Below the pieces are notes generated by a model. That model was not told the origin of the DNA and did not search any database. It saw nothing but the letters and a program-made list of their open reading frames with translations. The position numbers were made by a program, and so were the translations under genes. This document shows positions 22,296 through 32,526 of a stretch of DNA of 64,000 nucleotides, piece after piece. Numbering within the stretch: the stretch's first letter is position 1; each line of letters begins with the position of its first letter. The stretch is from Psoroptes ovis (lineage: Eukaryota; Arthropoda; Arachnida; Sarcoptiformes; Psoroptidae): NCBI GenBank assembly GCA_002943765.1, contig PQWQ01000029.1:186001-250000 (forward strand), in the 5' to 3' direction.

Positions 22296-24260
22296 ATGAA
22301 TATTGATAATAATAATAGCAGTAATAATTCGAAAACAACGCTACTATCGACGACAACCGAAGCGGCAACATTACAATCATTGATTGGATCATCATCTGGA
22401 TCGGATACGTTGAAAATATGGAATTGTCCTCAGCAACAGCAACAGCAACAACGAAAATTGATGCGTACCGATTCAACATATGAAGATGATTCATTTGATG
22501 AAACTGCATCAACATATTATAGTCATAATCAACAACAACCACAGCAGCCGCATTATCATCATCATCATCATTATTTTGGTCATTTAAATCATCGTCATCA
22601 TGTATTACGTCAACAATGGTTTAATCGTAAAAATAATTGTAGCGGCAGCAGTAGTAATAGTTTAGCGAATCGATTACGGCGCACAACATCGAATTCATCA
22701 TCATCATCGTCTTGTTCAGCATCATCCGTTTCTTCGGGTATCGGAACGATTGGTACGGCCAATATATTTGCCTCTGGTTCAACATCATCGAATAATGCTA
22801 ATTCAACATCATTCGGATCATCATCGTTTTCATCATCCTTTTCGGGAACACTGTCATCCCTATCGGAATCTTGTGACCAACAATCTCAATCATCATGTGA
22901 TTCACCAATACCATCATCATCAGCTGCTACTACAGATATGAATACAGTTTTTAATAGTTGTGATTACCCAAAAATACTTCGTAAATGTTCATTCAAAAAC
23001 AAACTGATACATTGTTATAAGCCATATAATTTTGGAAAACAGTCATTTTCATCTGGTCCTTCCCGGCGATATTCCTTACAATTAAATACTAAAATTAATA
23101 ATCCAACCAGTTCCACAATCGAATCTTTATTATCATCAGCATCGTTGATGATGATTTCATCGCCTTCACGACCAAATTCACGCTCATCAATGAAAACTTC
23201 AACTTCATGTCATCAAATTTCTGGTCATCATCATCATCATCATCATTACTATCATAGAGATCGTAGAAATTTATGGTCAACAATGGCAGCCATGACATCA
23301 GCAATGAAAGCAGCTTCCATGTGTAAACCAATCAAATCGAATCCTACATCACCGAATAAAAATACATCGAATACCGCTACTGGTGGTAGTCATCATTATT
23401 CGAATACAAATTATTCCGATTCAATGAATGAAGAAGATGATGAAAAAATTGACCACAGTGATGATGACGATAATTCCACAATACAAATCGATACCGATCC
23501 ATTATCGTCACATCATCAGCCACAACAAGAACAAATAACCGATGTGAATGCACCTGGACATTTGCAACGATCAAAATCGTTAGATGACCTACAGACATTA
23601 TTTTGTTGTCCGAATATATTCGGAACGACGACGACGACAACGACAACAACCGCAATCAATAATAATATAATGATACCAAATATATCGAATGTCATCGGTA
23701 ATCTTTCACCAATGGAAAATATGTTTGCATCATATGTTAATCAACAATCATTGTTTGCAACAAATAATAATAACACCAGCAGCAGCAATGTAATACATTA
23801 TTCATCATTCAACCCTATTCCATGTGATGAATCATGTAACAATTCGAATGATAATACTGATAATAACAGTAATAAATCAAGATATGATTCGATAGCCGGA
23901 TCAACGATGGCCCAATGTCCATTCATTTCATCACAACAACAACAACAATTAAATCCAAATAATTTATATCAACAACAAACGCTCAACAATAATCCATTAT
24001 TTATGAAAATGAATAATAATAATTTAAATATCAGTATTTCTGCCAATCAAATTAATATGATTGGTGGCAATAGTGGTGGTTGTGGTGGTGGTAATAGTTT
24101 AACTAATGTTAATAATGATCAACGATTAACAACAATAGCAACCGATCAATTGACATCTAGACCTGATAACAATGATAGTAATAATAATACAGACAATAAT
24201 GATAATAATAATTGTGATATTGAATGTGTAATGAGAAAAATTAGTTCAATGCATGTTTGA
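22296..24260 (+). CDS. Uncharacterised low-complexity protein, single large coding exon
   Basis: A 654-codon open frame starting 20 bp after a consensus 3' splice site (TTTTTCAG ending at 22275), so the ATG appears to open the coding part of a spliced transcript. The protein is rich in Ser, Asn, His and Gln. Less repetitive islands are KLMRTDSTYEDDSFDET, YPKILRKCSFKNKLIHCYKP, GPSRRYSLQLNTKI, HLQRSKSLDDLQTLFCCPNI and a C-terminal CDIECVMRKISSMHV. The RSKSLDDL and RRYSL strings look like basophilic kinase or 14-3-3 sites. No domain, signal peptide or membrane span was recognised, and no function is proposed. The unbroken frame in AT-rich DNA and codon-like third positions support it as real. 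Confidence 0.65.
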   Translation: MNIDNNNSSNNSKTTLLSTTTEAATLQSLIGSSSGSDTLKIWNCPQQQQQQQRKLMRTDSTYEDDSFDETASTYYSHNQQQPQQPHYHHHHHYFGHLNHRHHVLRQQWFNRKNNCSGSSSNSLANRLRRTTSNSSSSSSCSASSVSSGIGTIGTANIFASGSTSSNNANSTSFGSSSFSSSFSGTLSSLSESCDQQSQSSCDSPIPSSSAATTDMNTVFNSCDYPKILRKCSFKNKLIHCYKPYNFGKQSFSSGPSRRYSLQLNTKINNPTSSTIESLLSSASLMMISSPSRPNSRSSMKTSTSCHQISGHHHHHHHYYHRDRRNLWSTMAAMTSAMKAASMCKPIKSNPTSPNKNTSNTATGGSHHYSNTNYSDSMNEEDDEKIDHSDDDDNSTIQIDTDPLSSHHQPQQEQITDVNAPGHLQRSKSLDDLQTLFCCPNIFGTTTTTTTTTAINNNIMIPNISNVIGNLSPMENMFASYVNQQSLFATNNNNTSSSNVIHYSSFNPIPCDESCNNSNDNTDNNSNKSRYDSIAGSTMAQCPFISSQQQQQLNPNNLYQQQTLNNNPLFMKMNNNNLNISISANQINMIGGNSGGCGGGNSLTNVNNDQRLTTIATDQLTSRPDNNDSNNNTDNNDNNNCDIECVMRKISSMHV

Positions 24261-24849
24261 TTTTGGACAAATTTTAAAATTTCAACAAATATAGATTGAT
24301 CTTCGTATTGTTTAGTATTGATATATTATTATTGATTATTTTATTGTTGATCTCTTTTAAAATTCTTTAAACAAATTTTTTTTAATTATTTCGAATATTA
24401 TTTTGATAATTATTTCTGAGAAAAAATCCATCATCATCAAATTGACCATACAACTTTTTATTTTGGCAGCTTTACAACAACCACATACATCATGAATTAC
24501 TATTATTATCATCATCATCATTTCTACTTAACATTTTTTTTTTATTTTAAAAATTTAAAATATTGAACATTCTTCTCATGACCAAAGGCCCTACTTCCAA
24601 ATATAATAATTTGTTTTTGATCAAAGCATCATCCCAAATGATCGAAATAATTCAAAGAATAATTCCAAATTCATCCAATGGTATGATATATAATCAGCCG
24701 AAATTGTAAAAAAAAATTCGAAAAAATTTTATTTGAATTAAAAAATATTTAATATTATTTCTCCTTTGAATTCTATAGCCTTTGAAATTTTACTTGTAAA
24801 TAATCCAATTGTGTTAATGCTTTAAAGTGTTTGGACCCCACTATTTCAT
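24261..24849. other. Intergenic spacer between two convergent genes
   Basis: About 590 bp that must hold the 3' UTRs of the 22296 gene and the AsnRS gene. A- and T-runs only, with no repeat or RNA recognised. Confidence 0.5.
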
Positions 24850-26634
24850 TCATGGTGTACAACGTGAAATATAACGTGGATACAATGTAGAATCACGTAT
24901 ATGATAACGATTCAATAGATAAGTGATGAAACGTTCCAACCCAAGGCCATAACCACCGTGCGGAGCAGTACCAAACAGCCGTTGATCAGTGTACCAATAA
25001 TATTTTTCAGGATTAATGTTTTCCCGTTTGAAACCGGCAATCAATTCTTCATGGTTCCAGATCCTCATCGAGCCACCGACAATTTCGCCAACACCTGGAA
25101 GCAGCACGTCGACCTGTTTCATGGGAAAATTTGATCAGAATCAAGATTAAGTGAAATTCTACATTCAAAACTTACCGATTCAGTAAGACGATTATCTTCT
25201 TTACAGCGTGGCATATAAAATGATTTGATTTCGGCTGGAAATCGACACAACATGATTGGTTCATTGATTTGATCGGTCATACGACGTTCAGGCATTTCGG
25301 GAATATCTTCACCGAATTCATAGAATGTTCCATCATCTTTTTTGATATCGTTTGCTTTCAAATATTCGATAGCATCAGCATAATTCATACGTTTAAATGG
25401 TTTTTTCGGGGGTTTAAAATCTGGATTAAAAAATAGTAGGATTTCTTTGCCTTTCGGATCATTCATAACACGTTCAATTACATCGACGATCAAGTCTTCG
25501 ACTGAATCAAGCAAATCTTCGAATGTAATGAAACCACGTTCAGCTTCGACATGGGTATATTCGGATAAATGACGCCGTGTGCGTGATGGTTCAGCACGAT
25601 ATGATTGGGCAATACAATAAGCATCACCCAACGATGACAGCACTGTCTCCAAATATAATTGAGATGATTGAGTTAAATAAGCTTCTTCACCGAAATAATT
25701 GAATTTGAACAATGTTGAACCACCTTCAACCTGTGATTGTACTAGTGTTGGTGGCGTAATCTCCGTATGATCACGTGAATGATAATGATCACGGAATGCT
25801 CGTAGCAAAATCGATCGAAACAACATTATTTTCGAAAGATTTTCACCACGTAACATTAAATGTCGTTGATCTAATTGAATATCAACTTGTGATTCTTCAT
25901 TGAGAACATGATCAATACCACCGGGTGGTGCATTACCGATTAGTTGCCAGTAATCGCATCTCATTTCAACGCCACCTATTGCTTTATCACATTTGACTAA
26001 TGTCCCGTACACGATGACTGATGCTTCTGTTTGCAAAACGAGTGCATCATATGTTTGACAAAGCAAATCGGATAGAACACATTGAAGAAATCCGGAACCA
26101 TCACGTAGAATGATGAACATTAATGATTTGCCTTGTCGTCGAAGACGATGTACCCAACCACATATTTTGACCCGCTTGTCAATCGATGAATGAGCCGTTT
26201 TGATTCGAATTTTTTGTGCTGCCGGCAACGATTTATCTTCTTCAATTCGAACGGATTTGGATTCTTCTAAACGTTTTTGTCGTTCAATTTCATCGGCTTC
26301 TTTTTTTTCATTTTTATCCTTTTCTTTGTACTGATCACGGGTCCATATTTTTTTAATTTTTTTCACCTGTGATTGACTGACCAATGACCATTTCTCATCT
26401 TTATTTTCACCCGAATCAGTGTAAAATGGTGGAAATGGTTCCGCTTTGGCTCGACGCATTGCTTCCAACAATGTTTTCACTGGTTTCGCTTCCGATCCAT
26501 CACCGGCAACGTCATCACCGGATTTTTCACTGATATAAATAGCAGCTTTTATTTAAAGAAATTAAAATTTCGAATAAATCAAACCAATCAAGCAATTACT
26601 CACCCATTTTAGTCTCAATATTTTCATCGGTCAT
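24850..26634 (-). CDS. NARS1: Asparaginyl-tRNA synthetase, cytoplasmic (class IIb)
   Basis: Exons 26604-26634, 25176-26545 and 24850-25113 (minus) give 554 residues (human 548). The eukaryote-specific N-terminal extension (AIYISEKSGDDVAGDG...KTLLEAM) and a Lys/Glu-rich linker come first. The OB-fold anticodon-binding domain follows (VKICGWVHRLRRQGKSLMF). The class II catalytic core has motif 2 (YRAEPSRTRRHLSEYTHVEAE) and motif 3 (GGYGLGLERF), ending in RYHIRDSTLYPRY. It charges tRNA-Asn with asparagine in the cytosol. The first coding exon is only 31 bp, encoding MTDENIETKM plus one base. The gene is divergent from SELENOS, with 420 bp between starts and a MITE in that interval. Confidence 0.96.
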
Positions 26635-27054
26635 CGTGTATAATGTGGTGAATTAGAATTAATTCAATGATTCGAATATTTAATGAAGCTGAAAATATGA
26701 ATCTCCAAGAGATGATTATTTAAATGGTTGATGCAATATTGTTGTTGATATTTCAAATCATCTGAGTTGGCAAATGAAGAGAAAACATGCTGCTTTAAGG
26801 GATGGCTTTTAAAGGCTTTGCGCAATGGCAATGCTTTTACTAGGTTGTCCGAAAAGTTCATTCGGCTTAATCAAATAGAGTTGCTCATGAAAATCGGTCA
26901 AAACTTTTCGAGCAATCTAAACATTATTAGTAATGTAATGTGTTGGTGCATGTAATGTCATCTGTAGGCGTCATAAAGCCTGAATTTGATCAATTTTCAA
27001 ATATTGACAAATGTTTACTCAAGAAAATTATAAAATAATCAAATTTGATCTGTC
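26635..27054. promoter_or_regulatory. Divergent promoter interval, AsnRS / SELENOS
   Basis: 420 bp between two start codons facing away from each other, with no coding frame. A subtype A MITE occupies 26841-26919, nearly a fifth of the interval, so each promoter must be short. Confidence 0.45.
26841..26919 (-). mobile_element. Mariner-like hairpin MITE, subtype A
   Basis: TAGGTTGTCCGAAAAGTTCA at the left, AAAACTTTTCGAGCAATCTA at the right, core CGGCTTAATCAAATAGAGTT. It lies in the divergent promoter interval of AsnRS and SELENOS. Confidence 0.8.
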
Positions 27055-27514
27055 ATGTTTTCATTATTATCGGATTTCGAATTAAATAAATGGACATCGG
27101 CCATTTTGGTGGCCATTTTTACCGTTGTTTACATCATTTACAAGCGTTATCGTCAAATACAAAATCGCTATGAATCGATTGAAGACAATGGTATGTTTTA
27201 TTTGTGATTATGAGGCTTTAACCTTTAATAATCAATTATTCAAATCATTCACAGAATTACTAATGGCCAAGCTGAAAGCTGCACGTTTAAAACAACAAGA
27301 AAACTATAGTCAAACGATACGAGAAAAATTGAAAAATGAAAATGAATCGGCCACCAAAACAACAGAGCAATCATCAAATGAGCACAAGGATAAACGAGAT
27401 AATAACGATTCAGTCGCGCGTGATTTCTACCCATTAATGAATTCGGCCAGTTCTTATTATCGACCAATTCGAAAGAGGCCATGTGGTCCATGTGGAGGAG
27501 GTGGTTGTGGCTGA
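27055..27514 (+). CDS. SELENOS: Selenoprotein S (VIMP) homologue with Cys in place of selenocysteine
   Basis: Exons 27055-27190 and 27255-27514 give 131 residues. Residues about 14-29 form a single membrane segment (SAILVAIFTVVYIIYK), followed by a charged coiled-coil region (MAKLKAARLKQQENYSQTIREKL) matching the family's EALAAARLKMQEEL region. The tail (DFYPLMNSASSYYRP...GGGGCG) matches the Gly-rich SelS end, where the penultimate residue is Sec. Here it is Cys encoded by TGT, with TGA used only as the stop after Gly. SelS anchors p97/VCP and Derlin at the ER for retrotranslocation. The protein is shorter than the human form (189) because the helical linker is reduced. The identification rests on layout and both conserved ends. 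Confidence 0.78.
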
Positions 27515-27668
27515 AAAACAGAATGAATTTCAGAAAATAATTAAAGGGTGATTCAATGTATTTATGGCAACAATGTTATTTTTTATTTTATAAATAAAAA
27601 AATATAATTTCAAAATTATAACAAGAATATTGACAAAATTTACAATTTCAATTCTTTATTCATATGTA

Positions 27669-28841
27669 TCAACATTCTTCATCATCCATTGTCCATGTAA
27701 TGACACCTGGTTGCACCGAACGACGAATTTCAGGTAGTAACGGGTCATTGACAACTATTTCGGACATATGTGCATCAGAACGATGATTCGTATTGATCAA
27801 TAATTGATTCTTCAAACTATCCATATTGATTTTCAAATCTTTAAATGCATTCAATAGAAAAACACCGATGATTGTCGTTGCAAATCCACATAAATTCCCA
27901 ACGATATTCTCTACGGTCATCGAAGTCCATTCACGAAACATGATTGCCGATGCAATCAATACAAATGATGTAAATAGTACATAATAAACTGGTGTCACAA
28001 TCGAAGTATCAAATATGTCTAATGCTTTGTTCAAATAATTCATTTGTATCGAAACAGTGACTATCAATGATAGAAGTAATATCCAAAACAGAGGATTCAT
28101 TAATTGATTTTGTCCACCGAATGTTTGTCGAAGCCCGATACCGAAACCTTTGCAAGATAATACGGATAATGAGCCAATCAATGAACAAATTAGAATGTAA
28201 ATCTTCGGGATTGAATTAAATTTGGATAAATTATATTTGAAAATTCAATAATTACTTACCAAAACATTCGAATTACCATATTTCGGTACATAAATTGTCA
28301 CCAATATCATTGATAGAATAATCACAAAACTTAAATATAATAAAAACGAAGCTCTTGCCATCATCAATGAAATGTCATCCAAACTATCGATTTTACCTTC
28401 TTTTGGTGCATGTAAAACAATAACCGTTGAACCGATGATGGCCAATGAACAGCCAATCTTGGAGAAAATGTTTAAATTTTCATTCAAATATTTATGTGCC
28501 AGTAATGAGCTGACCAATACACTTAATGCACCTAAAGGTGTTACTAATGATGCCGGTGCGAATGCATATGCAACAAAATTCGATAGTTCACCGATGCCCA
28601 CTGGAAAAAAAAAATGGAAAAAGTCCATTAGAAAATCACCAGTAAAAATGGCAAAATAATTACTGAATATAAGACCCATCCACCAGACCCAATCAGTGAG
28701 GTAGCCATAACCACCACGTCCAGCGCGTAGTCCACGATTCGATAGCCGTATGAGACCAACTTTTTTCAATATAAAACTAACACCAATGAATAAAAATGAA
28801 ATGATGGCCAATGAAACTCCGATCAAAAATGATGTCCACAT
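27669..28841 (-). CDS. NIPA2: NIPA-type magnesium transporter
   Basis: Exons 28664-28841, 28260-28600 and 27669-28202 (minus) give 350 residues (human NIPA2 360). Typical family text is present: GVSFILKKVGLIRLSNRG, MGIGELSNFVAYAFAPASLVTPLGALSVLVSSLLA, GSTVIVLHAPKEG, MNYLNKALDIFDTSIVTPVYYVLF. About nine hydrophobic segments are seen, as in this drug/metabolite-transporter-fold family, which moves Mg2+ across plasma or endosomal membranes. Start chosen at the ATG at 28841; the frame is open two codons further. The first intron (28601-28663) is 63 bp, in frame and free of stops, so retention would insert 21 residues. Paralogue choice (NIPA1 to NIPA4) is uncertain. Confidence 0.92.
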
Positions 28842-28997
28842 GATCGACAATCAAAAAACAAATAATCATGATTGTTGATTCATTAAAAAATCGAAATACG
28901 TATTATGTGAATGCTAGTTTAAAAGGCCATTTCTGCACTTTTACATCGAGTGTTCCACGTTTTTTTTTGTTTTAGATAATTAATTGTTAATTAAATC
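28842..28997. promoter_or_regulatory. Short bidirectional promoter, NIPA / ZNF593
   Basis: Only 156 bp separate the two divergent start codons. It contains a T-run (28964-28972) and no TATA box that I could assign with confidence. Confidence 0.45.
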
Positions 28998-29453
28998 ATG
29001 ACAAGATATTCGAGGAAAAAAGGTAATTGTGCCCCGAATCGTAGCATTGGTAAACGATGTTTGAAAACCAAACATTACCGAAAAGATACTGATCAAATAA
29101 TTGAAGAAATGAGGAAAAATATCGTCGAACCTGAACAAAAAAGACCATATGAAATGTTGGATAATTTACCGGCACAGGGACAATATTTTTGCACTGAATG
29201 TGAGTAAGTTAAGGCTATTGTTTAGTGTATTTCGAATTATCTATAACCTTTCTTATTTTCTAGTCGTTTTTTCATCCATCAATCAGTTTTGAATGATCAT
29301 AAACGAAGTAAACAACATAAACAACGTGTTAAAGAGCTGAAAATTGCCCCATATTCACATCGTGAATCTGAACAAGCTGCCGGAATGGGTTCTTATCACA
29401 CGCAATCGACAACAACAATTGATTCACATCGAACAAAAATGTCCATTGAATAA
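28998..29453 (+). CDS. ZNF593: ZNF593 / Bud20-type zinc finger protein (60S ribosome maturation)
   Basis: Exons 28998-29203 and 29264-29453 give 131 residues (human 134). The basic N-terminus (MTRYSRKKGN...KTKHYRKDTDQIIEEM) matches the family start, and one C2H2 finger follows: YFCTECDRFFIHQSVLNDHKRSKQHKQRV. The intron falls inside the finger, right after CTEC. The yeast orthologue Bud20 is a shuttling pre-60S export factor. The GSYHTQ-type tail is seen (AGMGSYHTQS). An AATAAA follows about 20 bp after the stop. Confidence 0.92.
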
Positions 29454-29838
29454 TTTTTGATTTGTTTACAAAATAAAATAAATTATTTTTTTGGAGAAAA
29501 AAATTTAGTCACGTGACCGTAGAATTTCCAAAAAAAAAATTGACAGAAAAGTTTCTGGAAAGTTTTTTTGCTGTTGTTTTGCTTTGTACATTTTGGTTGC
29601 AACCAGAACACACATAACAATAACAATCAGAAGCTTTGATATCTTTTTGATGTTTGCGTAAAGGAAAAACAAAAAGAGACACAAAAAGATAAATAAATAA
29701 ATAATTTTGTTATGAGTTTCATTCGATTGATTATTGCGCCCCACCCGTTTGATTATTGACAAAACATATCCTTTCATTAATTAAGTTTTTAATTTTCAAA
29801 ATTTTTTAATTAATTTAATTTAATTTAATTCGATCAAA
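29454..29838. other. Intergenic spacer, ZNF593 to CAP
   Basis: About 385 bp containing the ZNF593 3' end and an AT-rich TTAATTTAATT repeat just before the CAP start. No gene seen. A 90-residue minus frame at 29505-29777 is rejected as AT-rich noise. Confidence 0.5.
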
Positions 29839-31292
29839 ATGTGTAAGTACCAGTGATGAATAATCGTTGGCGAATTCAATTCGATTTGTTCAATTTTTTG
29901 ACAGCTTCGTCTTCGCTCACTGAATTTAACGAAATTATAAATGGTTCATTTGCAAAATTTTTGACAATCAGTCAACAAATCGGTGGCCTAGTACATGAAC
30001 AATGTCAATTGGTTTATGATGCCCTGAACGCTCAATTGGATTTTCTTCGATTAGCTTCGCAAACACAAAAACCATCTGATTCAAAGCTGATGGAATTATT
30101 ACGACCAACATCGGATATAATTAATAAAATTATGGTATGTTTGCCATTTTTCTATCTGATTTGATTAATTGAAATTAATTTTGTTTTTCAAAAATTAGTC
30201 AATTCGCGATAATAATCGTAAAGATGAACATTTCAATCTTTTATCATCGATTGCCGAAGGAGTCGGTGCATTAGGTTGGGTATCGATATCGCCAACACCT
30301 GCTCCTTACATTAAAGAAATGACTGATTCAGCTCAATTTTATGCGAACAAAGTTTTGATTGCTTATAAAGATCGAAATGCTCATATAATTCAATGGGCAA
30401 AATCTTGGATCGAATTTCTTGGACAATTACAACAATTCGTTAGACGACATCATACCACTGGTTTAGTATGGAATTCCAAAGGAACTTCATTGAACGGTGT
30501 ATCGACTGGACCACCGCTTCCACCTCCTCCACCTTCTGCAGATTTTTTCAATAATAACAATGATTCATCATCTGACAAAAAAGATGATTCACGTGCTGCA
30601 TTGTTTGCATCGATCAATAAAGGTACTGATATAACTAAAGGTTTACGAAAAGTAACCGCTGATCAACAAACGCATAAAAATACTTCGTTGCGACAATCAT
30701 CAGTGGTACCTGAACGAAAAACTGATTCAGATAAGCCAACATATCAGAAAAATATTCGAAAATCGAATCCTAAACTAGCATTGGAAGGCAAAAAATGGAT
30801 GGTGGAAAATTATTCTGGCCGACAAGATTTGGTAGTTGATGACACAAACATGTCTCAGTCGGTCAATGTCTACAATTGTAATGAATGTATTCTCACTGTC
30901 AAAGGCAAAGTCAATTTGATCACCGTGAATCAATGTCGAAAATTTTCCATCATTTTCGATAATGTTTTATCTGTATTGGAATTTATTAATTGTCAACGAG
31001 TGCAGGCACAGGTATTATACCTTATTATTTATGATTTTTCGCTAATTTTGAATTTGAAATTTTCGCTTAGGTAAATGGTTTGGTACCTACAATCACAATC
31101 GACAAAACTGATGGTATTGAAATATATTTATCCAAAGAATCACTTAAATGTGAAATTGTTTCATCAAAAAGTTCAGAAATGAATGTATCGGTGCTCAATT
31201 CCACGGGTGATTATGTTGAACATGCATTACCTGAACAATATAAATCAGTTTGGAATGGTAAAGGTTTTGAGACTCATCCTGTTGAAGGATAA
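29839..31292 (+). CDS. capt: Adenylyl cyclase-associated protein (CAP / Srv2), actin-recycling factor
   Basis: Exons 29839-29842 (only ATGT), 29905-30134, 30199-31011 and 31071-31292 give 422 residues (human CAP1 475). After the splice the protein reads MSSSSLTEFNEIINGSF. The helical folded domain follows (LLRPTSDIINKIMSIRDNNR...ALGWVSISPTPAPYIKEM), then a poly-Pro stretch (GPPLPPPPPS), the WH2 region (RAALFASINKGTDITKGLRKV), and the beta-helical CARP domain ending in SSKSSEMNVSVLN and PEQYKSVWNGKGF. CAP recharges ADP-actin and speeds cofilin turnover. The N-terminal RLE-containing oligomerisation helix, normally about 40 residues, is absent. Either it was lost or the true first coding exon lies upstream; the frame starting at 29853 is the alternative. 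Confidence 0.88.
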
Positions 31293-31447
31293 TCATTGAT
31301 GATGGTGAACAATTCAAATGACCAGAAACTTGTTCTTTTAGTATCAAAATGAACCGAAGTATTCCAGCGAATTTTCGCCGAGAGAAATTTTAAAATTCCA
31401 ATATTTTATTCCAAACATAATTTGATTATATGATATATATCTCATAA

Positions 31448-31453
31448 AATAAA
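31448..31453 (+). terminator. Polyadenylation signal of the CAP gene
   Basis: AATAAA about 155 bp after the CAP stop codon and about 40 bp before the next gene's ATG. Confidence 0.4.
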
Positions 31454-31493
31454 TTATTTGCATTTTATTATTATTTTTTAATTTAAAATACAA

Positions 31494-32411
31494 ATGTTTT
31501 TATTACTGATCATAACAATACTATTGTTTCATCAAATTTCAATACGTGAATGTTTCGATTTAACATCATATTTCAATGTATCAATCCACACAATATCAAA
31601 TCATTCATGTCCACTTTTCATTGATCAAACATTGAACATTGATTTTGAACCAATTCTTGATTTGAATCAAATTCGAATGGAATCGAGAGGTTTTCATTCG
31701 ATAATTGAATGGGGTGGCCGTTACAAACCTCGCCGATGTAAATCATTACAAACGGTGGCCATTATTGTACCGTATCGAAATCGTCCAGAACAATTGGAAC
31801 AATTTGTATTCAACATCCACAGATTTCTCATCGAACAAAATCGAGTTAAATATCAGCTGTTCATAATTGAACAAAGTGATTATAATCAATTTAATCGTGC
31901 AAAACTATTGAATGTCGGCTTCCGTGAAACGCAGAAATTATCAAATCAAACTTTCGATTGTTATATATTTCATGATTTAGAATTATTACCATTAGACGTG
32001 CGTAATCTCTATTTATGTTCAAATCACCCCAGACATATGTCATCAAACATTGTTAAATTTCCATATTTCTATGAAGAATTATTTGGTGGAGTTTGTGCAA
32101 TCAAAACGGCCATCATCCAAGATGTGAATGGTTTTTCAAATCGTTTTTTCGGTTGGGGTGGTGAAGATGATGAAATGAGATCAAGATTAACGCGTAAAGG
32201 TTATCGAATACAACGTTTTCCTGTATCGATTGCACGTTATTTGAAATTGTCACATGCAAAAGACAGTCTAAATGATCCTAATCCGAATAGATTCAAGTAT
32301 ATCAAAGATAGTCCAGCGATGTCGGCAACAGACGGATTGAAGAATCTGAATTATCATCGACATTCATTGATTGTCAAAGAATTTTATGTTCAAATTTCAG
32401 TGAAATTTTAA
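31494..32411 (+). CDS. Beta-1,4-galactosyltransferase family (GT7) glycosyltransferase with altered metal site
   Basis: A single-exon 305-residue type II membrane protein. An N-terminal hydrophobic anchor (FLLLIITILLFHQISI) is followed by the GT7 core: VAIIVPYRNRPEQLEQF, FNRAKLLNVGF, FHDLELLPLD, FGGVCAIK, NRFFGWGGEDDEMRSRL and DPNPNRFKYI...DGLKNLNY. The last block groups it with B4GALT1-6 and invertebrate beta4GalNAcT enzymes, which transfer Gal or GalNAc to GlcNAc in the Golgi. The usual DVD metal-binding motif is DLE here, and the residue at the position of the Met ligand (three before the ligand His) appears to be Lys. The His itself is kept (LKLSHAKD). It may be active with altered metal use, or not. 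Substrate cannot be read from the sequence. Confidence 0.87.
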   Translation: MFLLLIITILLFHQISIRECFDLTSYFNVSIHTISNHSCPLFIDQTLNIDFEPILDLNQIRMESRGFHSIIEWGGRYKPRRCKSLQTVAIIVPYRNRPEQLEQFVFNIHRFLIEQNRVKYQLFIIEQSDYNQFNRAKLLNVGFRETQKLSNQTFDCYIFHDLELLPLDVRNLYLCSNHPRHMSSNIVKFPYFYEELFGGVCAIKTAIIQDVNGFSNRFFGWGGEDDEMRSRLTRKGYRIQRFPVSIARYLKLSHAKDSLNDPNPNRFKYIKDSPAMSATDGLKNLNYHRHSLIVKEFYVQISVKF

Positions 32412-32526
32412 AATTTAATTAAATTTTGAAAAAAAATAAATCATTCAAAAAGTACGTCTTTGAATTTTCGATTTCTCAAATTATTGCAAAACTTGTGGTG
32501 TTTTTTTTTTTGAATAATAAGTAATC

